Shown here piece after piece: positions 62,904 to 64,000 of a stretch of 64,000 bases of DNA. The notes beneath the pieces are model-generated. The model made no database searches and was not told where the DNA came from. It was given only the letters and a program-made list of their open reading frames with translations. Every line of letters begins with the position of its first letter. Positions within the stretch are counted from its first letter, which is position 1. Position numbers and translations under genes: made by a program. The stretch is taken from positions 124,001 through 188,000 of the forward strand of contig NZ_FNYZ01000005.1 of NCBI RefSeq assembly GCF_900109095.1, in the 5' to 3' direction. Origin of the DNA: Sphingobium sp. AP50. GTDB taxonomy: Bacteria > Pseudomonadota > Alphaproteobacteria > Sphingomonadales > Sphingomonadaceae.

Positions 62904-64000
62904 TCAGAAACGGACACGCACCCCGCCATAAGCGGCGCGGCCGAAGGTGTTATAGCCATAGGCGGTGGCGTATCCTTCATCGAACAGATTGTCGATGCGG
63001 CCATAGACTTCCAGATGATCGCCGACCGGCAGGGACGCCCGCAGCCCGACCAGCGCATAGCCGTCCAGCCGCCGCGTGTTCGCCGCATCGTCGAAACTGT
63101 CGCCGACCATGGTGACGGTCGCGCCGGTCGACAGGCCGAAGAACCAGTCATAATCGGCCGACAGGCTGACCGCATTGGCCGCGCGACGGGCAAGGCGATT
63201 GCCATAGGTAGCGGCGCCAGCCGAACGATCGCGCGCATCGACATAGCTGTAGCTGCCCGTCACGGTCAGCGCGTCCACCGGCTTCAGTGCGATCGAGGCT
63301 TCCACGCCCTTGGCGCGGGTGCGATCCAGATTGCCATAGGTGAAGGTGGCGTAGTCATAATTGATCTGGTTGCGGGTATCGCGCTGGAACGCCGTCAGCG
63401 ACAGGGTCGCGCGGCCACCGTCCAGGCTCTGGTCCAAGCCGATATCATAGCTTTTCGACCGTTCGGGCGTCAGCGCGCGGTTGCCGCTGTAAGTGTCGTA
63501 CAACTGATAGAGCGAGGGCGCCTTGAACCCTTCGCCATAGCTCAGGCGAATATTGGTCGCGCCGCCATTGGGCGTATAATTGGCGTTCGCGCCAAAAGTG
63601 GTCGCGCCGCCGAACTGGCTATGATCGTCGTGGCGCAGGCCGCCGGTGACGGCGAGGCCGTTGAAGGGCTTCACGATCGCCAGACCATAGACGCTGTCGA
63701 TATTGATCTTCGCGCTCGCCGTGTCGCCAAAGCCGAAATAATCATAATCCGGCCGTTCATGCTCATAGCCGAAGACCAGCTTCGCCTGATCGACCGGGGC
63801 ATAGACGCCCTCATATTCGAAGCGCAGATTGGTGCCCGAATAGCCATAATCCGGGTCGGTGCCGCGCACGAAATAATAGTCGCGGTCGTTGCGCATCCAG
63901 GTGACGGCCGCCCGGTTGGTCAGCTTGCCGTCCAGCAGCGCCAGATTGACGCCGGCATAGCCGACATATTGGTCGACCTTCGACACGTCGCTGCTGTCGG
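62904..64000 (-). CDS. btuB: TonB-dependent receptor, BtuB-like (partial)
   Basis: About 365 C-terminal residues of a 22-strand outer-membrane receptor; the N-terminus with plug domain and TonB box is beyond the right edge. LSYGEGFKAPSLYQLY and the C-terminal NLFDEGY.TAYGYNT.GR..YGGVRVRF ending with Phe are typical of BtuB-type receptors. Adjacent BtuF/BtuC/BtuD-type genes support a corrinoid role. Any cobalamin riboswitch upstream would be outside the window. Confidence 0.85.
   Translation of the reverse strand, partial: DSSDVSKVDQYVGYAGVNLALLDGKLTNRAAVTWMRNDRDYYFVRGTDPDYGYSGTNLRFEYEGVYAPVDQAKLVFGYEHERPDYDYFGFGDTASAKINIDSVYGLAIVKPFNGLAVTGGLRHDDHSQFGGATTFGANANYTPNGGATNIRLSYGEGFKAPSLYQLYDTYSGNRALTPERSKSYDIGLDQSLDGGRATLSLTAFQRDTRNQINYDYATFTYGNLDRTRAKGVEASIALKPVDALTVTGSYSYVDARDRSAGAATYGNRLARRAANAVSLSADYDWFFGLSTGATVTMVGDSFDDAANTRRLDGYALVGLRASLPVGDHLEVYGRIDNLFDEGYATAYGYNTFGRAAYGGVRVRF

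Noticed and set aside
1..64000. CRISPR array, rRNA or tRNA genes
   Set aside because: No regularly spaced direct repeats, rRNA segments or tRNA cloverleaf/CCA patterns were found; repeats here are inverted pairs and irregularly spaced.

Overview
The window is high-GC alphaproteobacterial chromosome, most likely from the Sphingomonadaceae (Sphingobium/Sphingomonas type). Evidence is the gene content (DUF2312 and DUF1244 genes beside pyruvate kinase, a two-polypeptide MetH, BtuB/OprP-type outer-membrane proteins), strong TAT/CAT/GAT codon preference, and several families of short palindromic intergenic repeats. No species can be named from sequence reading alone. I see no rRNA or tRNA gene, CRISPR array, prophage or classical insertion sequence. 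About 75 protein genes are supported. Both ends are cut: prmA at the left, a BtuB-like receptor at the right.

Layout. 1-6 kb: end of prmA, a dienelactone hydrolase, then a leftward yebC-ruvC pair interrupted by a DUF559 nuclease cassette bounded by 35-bp inverted repeats, small conserved genes, pyk and rpmJ. 6-17 kb: DUF4136 lipoprotein with an M14 peptidase, a PadR/DUF2218 pair, threonine synthase, hrcA-grpE, rph, rdgB, a CAP-domain protein and hemW. 17-21 kb: a BlaI/BlaR1-type two-gene system with a recognisable operator, an orphan sigma-54-type promoter and a beta-helix protein. 21-28 kb: a ParE/RHH module, then a methionine cluster (ArsR-methyltransferase regulator, metF, metH in two parts). 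28-37 kb: small lipoproteins, a frameshifted AraC gene with an SDR, a LytS/LytTR pair, HxlR, and the (p)ppGpp enzyme. 37-45 kb: a 913-residue RTX protein, rplJL with a long leader, an OprP-like porin with a putative Pho box, and a family-5 binding protein. 45-51 kb: RNase T2 and nadC/nadA, split by an antisense Phd/VapC module, then membrane and MBL-fold proteins. 51-64 kb: a less GC-rich patch, rlmJ, a tyrosine recombinase, dedA, gshB, yraN-rsmI, an LpoA-like lipoprotein, and a BtuF/BtuC/BtuD/BtuB-type uptake set.

Genes that plausibly work together: MetF feeds methyl-THF to the split cobalamin-dependent MetH under a fused ArsR-methyltransferase regulator, and the window also carries corrinoid-type uptake genes. 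NadA and NadC are consecutive steps of NAD synthesis. HrcA and GrpE belong to heat-shock control.

The most novel-looking signal is a group of paired inverted repeats. Each unit is a GC-rich hairpin whose inner flank is often four G-runs of G-quadruplex type. One pair encloses the DUF559 nuclease gene exactly; the other pairs have only short spacers. I propose a REP/BIME-like system in which DUF559 might be the mobilising nuclease.
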